Positions 1 to 7,587 of a DNA stretch of 22,832 nt are shown here, in pieces. The DNA comes from CAZXVU01 sp964644465. GTDB taxonomy: Bacteria > Chlamydiota > Chlamydiia > Chlamydiales > SM23-39. Numbering within the stretch: position 1 is the first letter of the stretch; each line of letters opens with the position of its first letter. The notes below the pieces were generated by a model that did not search any database, was not told the DNA's origin, and was given only the letters and a program-made list of their open reading frames with translations. Location of the stretch: positions 1-22,832 of the forward strand of contig CAZXVU010000027.1 in assembly GCA_964644465.1 (NCBI GenBank). Reading direction: 5' to 3'. The translations under genes and the position numbers were made by a program.

Positions 1-24
1 CTTGAAATCCCCTCACAAAGAAAC

Positions 25-1220
25 ATGCTCGATTTAGAAATCAAAAACGGCTGGATCCAATTTCTCGAGTTCATCGAAAACCGCTGTACTTCTGCGGAAT
101 TCCAGAACTGGATTGCTCCCATTCGTTTGATAGAAGCGGCGCCAGAAGAGATCATTCTGGAAGTGCCGAATGTCTATGTGCAGGATTATTTGCTCGATAA
201 TTTTAAAGAAGTGCTCTGCAACTTTTTACCCTTAAGAAGTTCTGGCGAACCAGCCATCCGCTTTATCCAAGCGGCAGAAGCAAAAAGCCAGGCGCCCGCT
301 CCAAATGCGCAGCCTGAGCCCGTTGAAGAAGCCCCATTATATGAATTGAAGCTCAATCACCTTTATATCTTTGAGAATTTCATCGAAGGGCCCTCCAACC
401 AGTTCGTCAAATCGGCAGCTGTCGGCGTAGCGGCGCGCCCAGGAAAATCGTACAATCCCCTTTTCATCCACGGCGGCGTCGGCCTCGGAAAAACGCATCT
501 ATTGCACAGCATCGGCCATTATGTCTCCGAACATCATAAAAAACTCCGCATCCAAGCGATCACTACTGAAGCTTTCATCAATGATATCGTCGACCACTTG
601 CGCAATAAATCGATCGATAAAATGAAACGGTTCTACCGAAGTCTCGATATTCTTCTCGTCGACGATATTCAGTTTTTGCAAAACCGTCTCAATTTCGAAG
701 AAGAGTTCTGCAATACCTTTGAATCGCTCCTCAACCAGAATAAACAAATCGTAATCACCAGCGATAAACCGCCAGGACAGCTCAAACTATCCGAGAGGAT
801 GGTCGCCCGCATGGAATGGGGCCTTGTTGCGCATATGGGCGTTCCCGATCTCGAAACACGCGTCGCGATCATCAAACACAAATCGGAATGCCGCGGACTC
901 AACATCCCCAATCAAATCGCCTTCTTTATCGCAGAACATATTTATAACAATGTCCGACAAATCGAAGGGGCCATCAATCGCCTTTGCGCCCATTCCCGTC
1001 TGATGTCGGCAACGCTCAATGAAGATGTCGTCGAAAAAATCTTAAGCGAAATGTTCCAGAGCAGCGCTCCCAATAAAAAGATCTCTGTCGAAGGGATTTT
1101 GAAGAGCGTAGCTGCTGTTTTCGAAGTGCGTATTTCGGAGATCAAAGGAGAATCGCGCCATAAAGAGATCGCCATCGCACGTCAGGTTGCGATGTATCTC
1201 GCAAAAGAGATGATCGATGA
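25..1220 (+). CDS. dnaA: Chromosomal replication initiator DnaA, 3' end lost in assembly gap
   Basis: Replication initiator that binds DnaA boxes and opens the origin using ATP. 398 residues are readable. Domain I is at about 1-80, followed by a short Pro/Ala-rich linker (about 85-105). The AAA+ domain has Walker A GGVGLGKT at 150-157 and Walker B LLVDDIQF at 210-217, then the sensor/arginine-finger stretch ending in MEWGL near 266. The DNA-binding domain starts near residue 354 ([12 protein letters not shown]) and is cut at residue 398 by the N run, so the signature helix that reads the DnaA box is missing. Domain II is short for the family. The ATG at 25 has no strong Shine-Dalgarno site, and the frame is open back to base 1, so a slightly longer N-terminus is possible. 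Chlamydiae often carry two dnaA paralogues; which one this is cannot be decided here. No origin was recognised nearby. Confidence 0.95.
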
Positions 1221-1320
1221 NNNNNNNNNNNNNNNNNNNNNNNNNNNNNNNNNNNNNNNNNNNNNNNNNNNNNNNNNNNNNNNNNNNNNNNNNNNNNNNN
1301 NNNNNNNNNNNNNNNNNNNN
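1221..1320. other. Assembly gap (100 N)
   Basis: Exactly 100 N, the usual placeholder for a gap of unknown size. It separates two convergent genes that both run into it. Intact DnaA proteins continue for about 50 residues beyond the point where this one stops, which needs about 145 nt plus a stop codon, so the true gap is probably longer than 100 nt. The sequence resumes with GAATTC. Confidence 0.98.
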
Positions 1321-4038
1321 GAATTCGGTCACAATAATCTGAGCTTGTTGAGCGGCAAGCTGCATGCAGTTTTTATAGAAGATCGTGAAAGGAACTCCCA
1401 AATTGGGGAACGGATAGGGAGAAGGAAAGGCGAAATAGGTACACCATACTTCATAGGGAGTATCTATGAACATCGTTCCGGGATAATTATAGGGAGGACC
1501 GTAGGGAGAAACTCCATTGAGAAGGGCTCCAACGGCAATTTGATTATTTAAGGCTCCATTCTGTTGCAGCGCAGTGAAAATACGCAAAGGGGATCCAGAT
1601 TTGACTTGAGTTCCCGCTTCCATGACAAAGATCCCATTTCCTATCGCTGGCATTAAAGGACTCTTATTGTCTACGACAAGCGTCACCATTGCTCCTGTCG
1701 AAGTGATGTTGGAAGTGCCTTGTAGGAACATGCTATTGCCAGCAATCATCAAAATCTCTCCTGCAGCGGTGACCAGAGGCGTGGCAATTGCTGTAGAAAG
1801 TGTTGTATTGTTCCCTGAAGTCGTGAAAACATGGCCGCCTAGGGTCGATCTTACGACCTGATTGATGGTAATATTACCAGTAGTTGCTTGCAAATCGACA
1901 TTACCAAAACCCGACTGTATCGAGATGGCATTGCCATTGACCAAAATATTGCGCTGCGCAGTGACTGCAACTCCGCTTCCTGCGCTAAGCCGGCCAGAAG
2001 GAAGGTTGATGTTGACGTCCAATGTATTCGCTCTGGCTGTGATGGTTCCAGCACCCGTTTGAATCACCTCATTGATATTGATGGACCCTCTGGCAGACGT
2101 CAGATTTATAATGGCAGCATTTTGAATCGTATTGAGTATTCCACTGACCAAAATATTATTCCCAGCAGTGAGGTCGATCCTAGACCCTCCGGTAATGAGC
2201 TGGCCTAAAGGAAGCGTGATATTTATATCCGTTCCAGCAATGCCTGTAATGTTTCCTGTACCGGAAGAAACAGCATTCGAGAGATTGATGCTACCTCTCG
2301 TTGCATTTAGAATAATATTACCTGATGTTGTCGCACGGATCCCCTTAGGGATATTGATATTACCATTATCTGTTTGGAGAGAGACCTGTCCTGAAGTTGT
2401 AGTAAGGGTATTCCCTCCGGCTCCATTTACATTGATATCTTGGCCAGCTGACAAGGTGATTCCGCCGGTGCCGCCGATGAGGATGGCTGAAAGAGCCGGT
2501 ATGAAATCAATATTCGTATTGGCCCTTAAATTGACATTTCCGGAGGAGGCTATGATCACCTTAACTACTGAAATGCTATCTCCAGTTGAAGTCGCAGAGA
2601 GATTTCCTGCCCCCGTACTGACGGTGGCTGCAAGATTTCCACTCAGAGTGATCAGACCGGAAGCAATGAGGGTAATATTCCCGCCGCCTGCACTTGAATT
2701 AAGCGCTTGGTTCAATGTGATAGTACTTGCATTGATCAGAGACAGCGAATGGTTGCCTCCAGGCCAAGTTACCACAAAATTCACCGTGATATCTCCGCCG
2801 CTAGAATCGATAATCACGTCATTTACCCCTAAAGCAGCTCCAAGAGCTGCGCTATTGATATTTGCAGGGCTAGCCGTGAAAGGCACTGTATAAGGATTTG
2901 CTACAGCTGGAGGCGGAGGAGGAAGGTTGCCCGCAGCGATATTTGAATTCGCAGCCGCTGAAATCGTTACAGAGACAGGATCGAGAAGAAGAGTCCCTGT
3001 TTTGCCAAGAGCTGCAAATGTTGAAACAAACCCTTGAAAATCAAGTTCCGCTCCTGAAACCTCGACAAAACCTCCATCGCCGCCAAGCATTCCCCCTTTC
3101 GCATGAACTTCTCCGTAAAATCCAGTCGCGTCATCCCCCCAGATGATGATCCGTCCGCCGTCTCCAGTCTCCAAGGCATCCGCCTTCAAAAGGGCATCAC
3201 TGGCTACATAAGTGATCTTAGCATTGAGCAAATCAGGATTTTTTCCTTGATAACCGCCGCCGATGAAGATCTGTCCGCCGCCATGAGGCGCAGAAGCATC
3301 AATCCGTGCGCCATTGCCAATTTCCACTACGTCTCCAAGAACATAGATAGAGCCGCCGATCGAGGAGATCTCTCCTTCAACGCGAGCTTTGGCAGGGATG
3401 AATGCCAGACCAAATGGATTTTCATCTCCATTCATATTCTGACGTGTGCGGACAAAAATGCGCTGCGTCCCTTCAGGTTTTAAGAGAATGTTATCTGAGG
3501 CAATAACTCCAGCAATCTGTGAAGCCTCCAAACGGCCATGGTTCTCAACAGAATGCCCGATCAAAAGCGCATCGCTGCGAGTCATAATCGTTCCTTCATT
3601 GATCACCGGAGCTTCTGAATTTCCTGCAAAAGAGAGCAAGCCGTCCTTGAGGAAAAGCTCTGTATTTAGATCCAAAGCTGAGGCGATGAGGCTATTCGTA
3701 TCGATTCTTGCATCTTTTCCTACGAGAATCCCATTGGGATTGATCAAAAGTACTCGCCCGTTGCTTTCTAATTGTCCCAAAAGATGGCTGGGATTTGCTT
3801 CAATGACTCGATTCAATACGGAAGAGTTCGCGCTTGGCTGAATAAACCGAGTCGTTTCTCCAAGATCAATTGAAAAGTCTTTCCACTCGATAATGGATCG
3901 ATCGCTGGCTCTAATTTCCAAAATTTCCGAAGAGAGAAGCTCAGAGGAAACTTCTCCAGAACAAATAATGGGCGATTGAGGATTTGCGAGAAGACTTGAG
4001 ACTATCAATAAAAGATAAAAAGCTGTTGCCTTATGCAT
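1321..4038 (-). CDS. Filamentous haemagglutinin-like TPS exoprotein, C-terminus lost in gap
   Basis: Probable secreted adhesin-like beta-helix protein of the two-partner-secretion (TpsA) type. 906 residues are readable. A signal peptide occupies about 1-19. A TPS domain follows at about 25-170, with IEWKDFSIDLGE at 50-61, the stretch LNRVIEANPSHLLGQL at 75-90 and the diagnostic NPNGILVG at 100-107. A Gly-rich stalk then carries HGGGQIFIGGGYQG (252-265) and GTLLLDPVSVTI (348-359), segments common in FHA-like proteins. A Pro run at 373-377 precedes repeated beta-helix turns. The last readable part (about 840-895) is unusually rich in Pro, Tyr and Phe and has two Cys. The ATG has an AGGAAAG Shine-Dalgarno site and lies 10 nt after the porin stop, so the two are probably co-transcribed. 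No FhaC/TpsB transporter gene is in the window. The 3' end is missing. Confidence 0.88.
1834..2298 (-). repeat. Tandem ~69-residue beta-helix repeats inside the TPS exoprotein
   Basis: The translated stalk repeats with a period of 69-70 residues. RGSINLSNAV at 581, RGSININEVI at 650 and GNITINQVV at 721 start successive units, and each of the first two continues into a similar run (INITLPLGQL / VNINLPSGRL, then NNILVSG / RNILVNG). The nucleotide copies have diverged, so the repeat is visible mainly at protein level. Confidence 0.75.
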
Positions 4039-4048
4039 TCTTTCCTAA

Positions 4049-5146
4049 CTAGAAGTCGAATCTAAATCCCGCAGTCAGTCCATGAAGCATTAGATTCCCA
4101 TTTGAATTGAGGATTACAGCGCTGCTTGAACTTCTTGGAGCCACCATCTGATCCCACCAAATTTGCCCTTCATACACTGCATGGATATTTAAGTTGTATG
4201 AACAGTCAAAACACATTTCCCATGCAAGACCGAGCTGGAATTGATTGACTGTGCGGAAAAAATGTTGATTGAAAGTGGCGGGAATATCCCGGGAAATGGT
4301 CGATGGGGGTCTAAAAACGATATTATGCTGGACCGCTTTCGTTTTTCCGTAAAGGAAAGCTGCGTAGTAATTCGCAACCAACCGAAGCCCTCCATCAAAG
4401 CTCCATGCACTATCTATTCCAAAGCGAGGACCGACTCCTTTGAAATCATTTTTGTTGAGATAGAAATTTGGAGTTTGTAGTGTAACTAATTTCCCTAAAA
4501 ATTCAACTCGGGTTGTTTGATTGATCCAAGCAGCTTCAACTCCTGCGCCAGGTCGAATAGAGAGATGTTCGCTCAGATAAAAAGATCTTCCCCAAGTCCC
4601 CTCAAGCGTTTTGAAATGAAATTTCCAATGGTTGGTTCCAGCTGTGAACACATTGACGGCAGAGTCGGGTAGATAGAGATCGCTAATAAACCCTTCAGAG
4701 AAAGGAACGTGCGTTTGGGTCTTTGAATAATTCTCATAGGAAGTCCAATTGATATTTAAATCCCAATCATCATGACAGGAATTATAACCAAGCCCGCATC
4801 TATATCCTTGGTTCCAATTAAATCGAACATCTTTAATCACAACACTTCCTGGAACTCCGCCAGGGAGTCCACTAGACCCCAACGTGTTAAACAGAGCATA
4901 TTGCATCTGTTCTACTCTGGCTTGCCAAACGAGGATTTCAGCATTGATATAGAGTCCTATATCGGGATCTGCGCATCCTCTTGCTGGAGTCAGAATGATC
5001 ATCGGTGCGCAGCAACAATCCATACTTTCGAAAGACGGCGAAGAAACATCTTCATACATTGCAGGCTCGGAAACCGCTACAGCCTCTTCCTGAGCAAATG
5101 AACAGATTGCAGAGGTTAGAACAAGAAATGCCGCAATTCGATGCAT
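4049..5146 (-). CDS. Major-outer-membrane-protein-like porin (Lpg1974 family)
   Basis: Probable outer membrane porin, 365 aa. A signal peptide with cleavage near residue 18-19 (ending CSFAQ) leads to a mature N-terminus with a Cys cluster (three consecutive Cys at 44-46, another at 58). The first strand reads GLYINAEILVWQARVEQMQYA (written in two parts: GLYINAEILVWQ, ARVEQMQYA), a hallmark of Legionella-type MOMPs also used by chlamydia-related bacteria. Amphipathic strands follow, and the protein ends TAGFRFDF with the terminal Phe expected of a Bam substrate. The ATG has AGGTGG four bases upstream. It is the first gene of a unit with the TPS exoprotein and is divergent from the small barrel protein at 5296. 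The Cys cluster fits the disulfide-linked chlamydial outer membrane, but that is inference. Confidence 0.85.
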   Translation of the reverse strand: MHRIAAFLVLTSAICSFAQEEAVAVSEPAMYEDVSSPSFESMDCCCAPMIILTPARGCADPDIGLYINAEILVWQARVEQMQYALFNTLGSSGLPGGVPGSVVIKDVRFNWNQGYRCGLGYNSCHDDWDLNINWTSYENYSKTQTHVPFSEGFISDLYLPDSAVNVFTAGTNHWKFHFKTLEGTWGRSFYLSEHLSIRPGAGVEAAWINQTTRVEFLGKLVTLQTPNFYLNKNDFKGVGPRFGIDSAWSFDGGLRLVANYYAAFLYGKTKAVQHNIVFRPPSTISRDIPATFNQHFFRTVNQFQLGLAWEMCFDCSYNLNIHAVYEGQIWWDQMVAPRSSSSAVILNSNGNLMLHGLTAGFRFDF

Positions 5147-5203
5147 AGAGCCACCTGAGTTTGAATCGATCCTAACAGAAACAAATTTTTTCAGGAATTA
5201 TTT

Positions 5204-5218
5204 TTGAAAAATTTTCAA
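5204..5218. promoter_or_regulatory. Perfect inverted repeat between divergent outer membrane protein genes
   Basis: TTGAAAA-A-TTTTCAA, a 7-bp perfect inverted repeat around one base, lies midway between the porin start (5146) and the barrel gene start (5296). It is AT-rich, so chance is possible. It could be an operator shared by the two divergent units, but no regulator is known. Confidence 0.35.
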
Positions 5219-5239
5219 GTTATCTAATTTTTATTTCAG

Positions 5240-5269
5240 TTGCTTAAATTAACTGTGTCTTTTCATAAT
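5240..5269 (+). promoter_or_regulatory. Sigma-70-like promoter of the small beta-barrel gene
   Basis: TTGCTT (5240-5245), an 18-nt spacer and CATAAT (5264-5269) predict a start of transcription near 5276, about 20 nt before the ATG at 5296. The Shine-Dalgarno site AGGAGG sits at 5285-5290 with 5-nt spacing. The -35 box is only a partial match. Confidence 0.5.
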
Positions 5270-5295
5270 TGACATTCTTTTTCTAGGAGGTATTT

Positions 5296-5916
5296 ATGAA
5301 AAAGAGAATCACAACTGTAATTTTGACAATTGGCACTGCTCTTGGATTCGCTCAACAAACGATTCCAGTGCAGCCTGAAATCAACCTACTTCCCATTGAA
5401 GTGCACTCTGCGACAAACGTAGACGAAAAAGCCTCTGCAACAAAGAAATCCTTCACTTATCTGCGCATGGGAGTCTCTGATTCCACACCGACTGCAGATA
5501 GCTTGAAAGATGTGAAAGTCGTTCCAGGACTCGGCATTGGATATCGCCTGATCTCCGGTCCTTCCGCGATCGATATTTCAGCGAGCTACAGCCAACGCCG
5601 TACTCGTGATGAAGAAGGGAAAAAAGACACTTATTATTACACCCTTCCAAAAGCAAACTATCTCCATTACATTTCCCCCGCTAAAAACAATAGCGCATAC
5701 GTCGGCGGCGGAATGGCATGGGGCGGTTTGAAAACAAAAAGCAATAGCGAATTCATCGGTTTGATCCCGAACGTCGCTGTCGGCTATGAGATGAACCGCA
5801 ATGCCGCATGGCGCAGCTTCGTTCAATTGGACGTAAGCCAGCCTGCAGTTGCTGCAAGCCGCAAAAATGATTTCCCAGGACCTTTCGCTGAACTCGCAGT
5901 TGGCGCAGGTTTCTAA
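5296..5916 (+). CDS. Small outer membrane beta-barrel protein
   Basis: 206 aa, exported. The signal peptide is MKKRITTVILTIGTALGFAQ with likely cleavage after GFA. The mature protein shows alternating hydrophobic strands and turns (for example YLRMGVSDS, GLGIGYRLISG, AIDISASYSQRR, AYVGGGMAWGGL, LIPNVAVGYEM) and ends ELAVGAGF with a C-terminal Phe, the profile of an 8-strand type barrel. There is no Cys, unlike the neighbouring porin. A near-perfect Shine-Dalgarno site, a promoter candidate and a strong terminator frame it as a single-gene unit, which suggests abundant expression. Similar small barrels occur in chlamydiae, but I cannot assign a named family, and its role (structural, attachment or pore) is unknown. 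Confidence 0.85.
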   Translation: MKKRITTVILTIGTALGFAQQTIPVQPEINLLPIEVHSATNVDEKASATKKSFTYLRMGVSDSTPTADSLKDVKVVPGLGIGYRLISGPSAIDISASYSQRRTRDEEGKKDTYYYTLPKANYLHYISPAKNNSAYVGGGMAWGGLKTKSNSEFIGLIPNVAVGYEMNRNAAWRSFVQLDVSQPAVAASRKNDFPGPFAELAVGAGF

Positions 5917-5972
5917 AAACGGAAATCTCCTATAAGGTCTAGTTTAACAGAGAACTTTCCTTATACACACAG

Positions 5973-5998
5973 GGGCAAGGACAACCTTGCCCTTTTTT
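5973..5998 (+). terminator. Rho-independent terminator after the barrel gene
   Basis: An 8-bp perfect stem GGGCAAGG / CCTTGCCC with loop ACAA (5981-5984) is followed by TTTTTT (5993-5998), 56 nt after the stop codon of the barrel gene. The T tract overlaps the stop codon of the convergent SPFH gene. On the opposite strand the stem has no T tract, so termination is expected for the plus strand only. Confidence 0.92.
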
Positions 5999-6980
5999 AT
6001 TTATGAGATTCTACAGGTAAAGCATAGGGCGAAGTTTTTCGCTTGAGAGTCTCGTAGATGGCCATTGCTTCTGCAACCATCGAACCTGGATTTTGGAGAT
6101 TGGCAGGGAGAACCACAGTATTTCCCTCTTTCGCCAACTGTTTAAACGCCTCGATATATTTCTCAGCAATTTGCAGCGACGCTGCTTTCTCGCCCCCAGT
6201 ATGGCCCAGAGAGATTGCGATCATATCAATCCCATTTGCCGCCGCTCTGGAAAGCGATTCGATCGCTTCTGCTTCCCCTTGCGCTCTGTTGATCCGGTCT
6301 ATTTTGGCAGCTTCCGATTCCAAGACAATTTTCTCTCTCATCCCTACAGCGATGTTGATCTGAGCTTGTCTTTGTCCTTCCGATTCGTTGATTTGCGCTT
6401 GGCGCAAACCTTCTGACTCCAAAATATGAGCCCGTTTTTGCCTTTCCGCTGTCATCTGAAGCTCCATCGCCTTGCGGATATCTTCAGGCATCTTGATATC
6501 TTTGATCTCATAGCGAAGACATTGAATCCCCCAGGAAACGGCAGCCAGATTGATCGCTTCGACGATCTTGGCGTTCAAGGTCTCCCTTTCTTCGAAGGTC
6601 TTGTCCAACGCAATCTTCCCGATCTCAGAGCGCATTGTGGTTTGGACAAGCTGCGTCAAGGCATGCAGAGGGTTTTTAACGCCGTAGGAGGCGGCGAAAG
6701 GATCGATGATCTTTACATAAACAATGCCGTCGAGAATGACGCTTACGTTATCTTGCGTGATCGCCGTTTGTTCAGGCACGTCGATCGCCTCTTCTTTCAA
6801 CGAATGGCGATAGGCCACGATGTCTGCGAGAGGGAAAATCCAATTTAGACCTGGCTCTAAGCGGCGCTTATAGCGGCCAAGCCGCTGCACGATCCAAACC
6901 TGCTGCTGGGGCACAATATGCATTCCCCTCAGCAGGAAGATAAAAAGAAGAACCAAATTAAAAGTCAGAACAATCAACAT
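5997..6980 (-). CDS. SPFH/band-7 family protein, stomatin-like (slipin/QmcA type)
   Basis: 327 aa membrane-anchored scaffold protein. One N-terminal membrane segment (about 3-18) is followed by the band-7 domain. Conserved parts are VPQQQVWIVQRLGRYKRRLEPGLN (about 23-46, split: VPQQQVWIVQRLG, RYKRRLEPGLN), DGIVYVKIIDP and TMRSEIGKIALDKTFEER. A long charged helix comes next (about 170-245), with repeats of the form ESEGxRQAQIN, predicted to be coiled coil and to drive oligomer rings. The family organises membrane microdomains and regulates membrane proteases or channels; here the client is unknown. No NfeD partner gene is present, although NfeD often neighbours this family. Its ATG overlaps the ComF-like gene by 7 nt, which indicates translational coupling. 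Confidence 0.92.
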   Translation of the reverse strand: MLIVLTFNLVLLFIFLLRGMHIVPQQQVWIVQRLGRYKRRLEPGLNWIFPLADIVAYRHSLKEEAIDVPEQTAITQDNVSVILDGIVYVKIIDPFAASYGVKNPLHALTQLVQTTMRSEIGKIALDKTFEERETLNAKIVEAINLAAVSWGIQCLRYEIKDIKMPEDIRKAMELQMTAERQKRAHILESEGLRQAQINESEGQRQAQINIAVGMREKIVLESEAAKIDRINRAQGEAEAIESLSRAAANGIDMIAISLGHTGGEKAASLQIAEKYIEAFKQLAKEGNTVVLPANLQNPGSMVAEAMAIYETLKRKTSPYALPVESHK

Positions 6981-7543
6981 GGACTTAAACTTAATAGAAC
7001 GATTCTTTTTGGGAAAGCCTCTGTTAAAGCAGAGATCGCTTTTTGCAAGTCAGGTAAAGAGTTCCCCGCATCGAAAAGAAGGATTTCTTCTCCTAACTCA
7101 GTTTCTCTGAGTTCGAAAAATTCCTCTCCTGATTCAAGCGCTTTGCAAAAGGGAAACCGATTCCACTGGGAAAATATTTTTCCAATGGAAATAGAAATTC
7201 GATCGGGCATGGGAACCACCCAATCAGGCTGCGGCCATTCCAACTGGATCCACTGATTCACGGCGAAGCCTGCCATCGCCTCTGGATATTCTTCCTGAAA
7301 CCGAAAAACAGGAGCCTCTTTCTCAAAAACAAACGCCCTGGCAATCGGCAATTTTGGCTCTCTGCGGCAGTCCGAACACATCCCCGGTTTTTCCACCTCT
7401 TCGAAACAGTGGCGGCACCGGGCTACCGGATCAGGAGGTGCGCACAGCTCCCAGCATTCAGGGCAAAAAAATTTTGTAGAGCATCTCTCCTTGCAATGCA
7501 AACAAAGCGGAGGAAAAATCAGATCTACAAACGCGCGGATCAC
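6974..7543 (-). CDS. ComF-like protein with double zinc ribbon and degenerate phosphoribosyltransferase domain
   Basis: 189 aa. The N-terminus has four CxxC pairs: CLHC 14-17, CPEC 27-30, CRHC 43-46 and CSDC 56-59. This is the zinc-ribbon arrangement of ComF, a protein linked to DNA uptake. The rest aligns with the ComF phosphoribosyltransferase fold: DWVVPMP (107-113) matches the usual VVPVP. The PRPP-binding loop, normally VDDVxTTGxT, reads ILLFDAGNSLPDL (154-166) and lacks both the acidic pair and the TTG. The protein is also shorter than the usual 220-240 aa. The start is GTG, with an in-frame stop directly before it and no clear Shine-Dalgarno site. A TATAAT hexamer at 7587-7592 (minus) could serve as its -10. 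It may bind without catalysing, or be decaying. Confidence 0.75.
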   Translation of the reverse strand: MIRAFVDLIFPPLCLHCKERCSTKFFCPECWELCAPPDPVARCRHCFEEVEKPGMCSDCRREPKLPIARAFVFEKEAPVFRFQEEYPEAMAGFAVNQWIQLEWPQPDWVVPMPDRISISIGKIFSQWNRFPFCKALESGEEFFELRETELGEEILLFDAGNSLPDLQKAISALTEAFPKRIVLLSLSPC

Positions 7544-7587
7544 TCATTTAACCAATCGAAGTATTTTACCGAAGGAGAATCTTACTA

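Noticed and set aside
25..1551. A 508-residue open frame running from dnaA through the N run into the region beyond
   Set aside because: The part after 1320 is antisense to the exoprotein and joins dnaA only because N was read through. Real dnaA is annotated to 1220.
2132..2893. A 253-residue plus-strand open frame
   Set aside because: It is the antisense shadow of the repetitive exoprotein, has low-complexity Pro/Val composition, and has no start signal.
1042..4038. A 998-residue minus-strand frame that continues across the gap into dnaA
   Set aside because: Residues beyond the N run are antisense to dnaA, so the exoprotein is ended at 1321.
5269..5274. TTGACA as a -35 box for the small barrel gene
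   Set aside because: It lies only about 21 nt before the ATG, too close for a -35 element. It falls next to the better -10 candidate.
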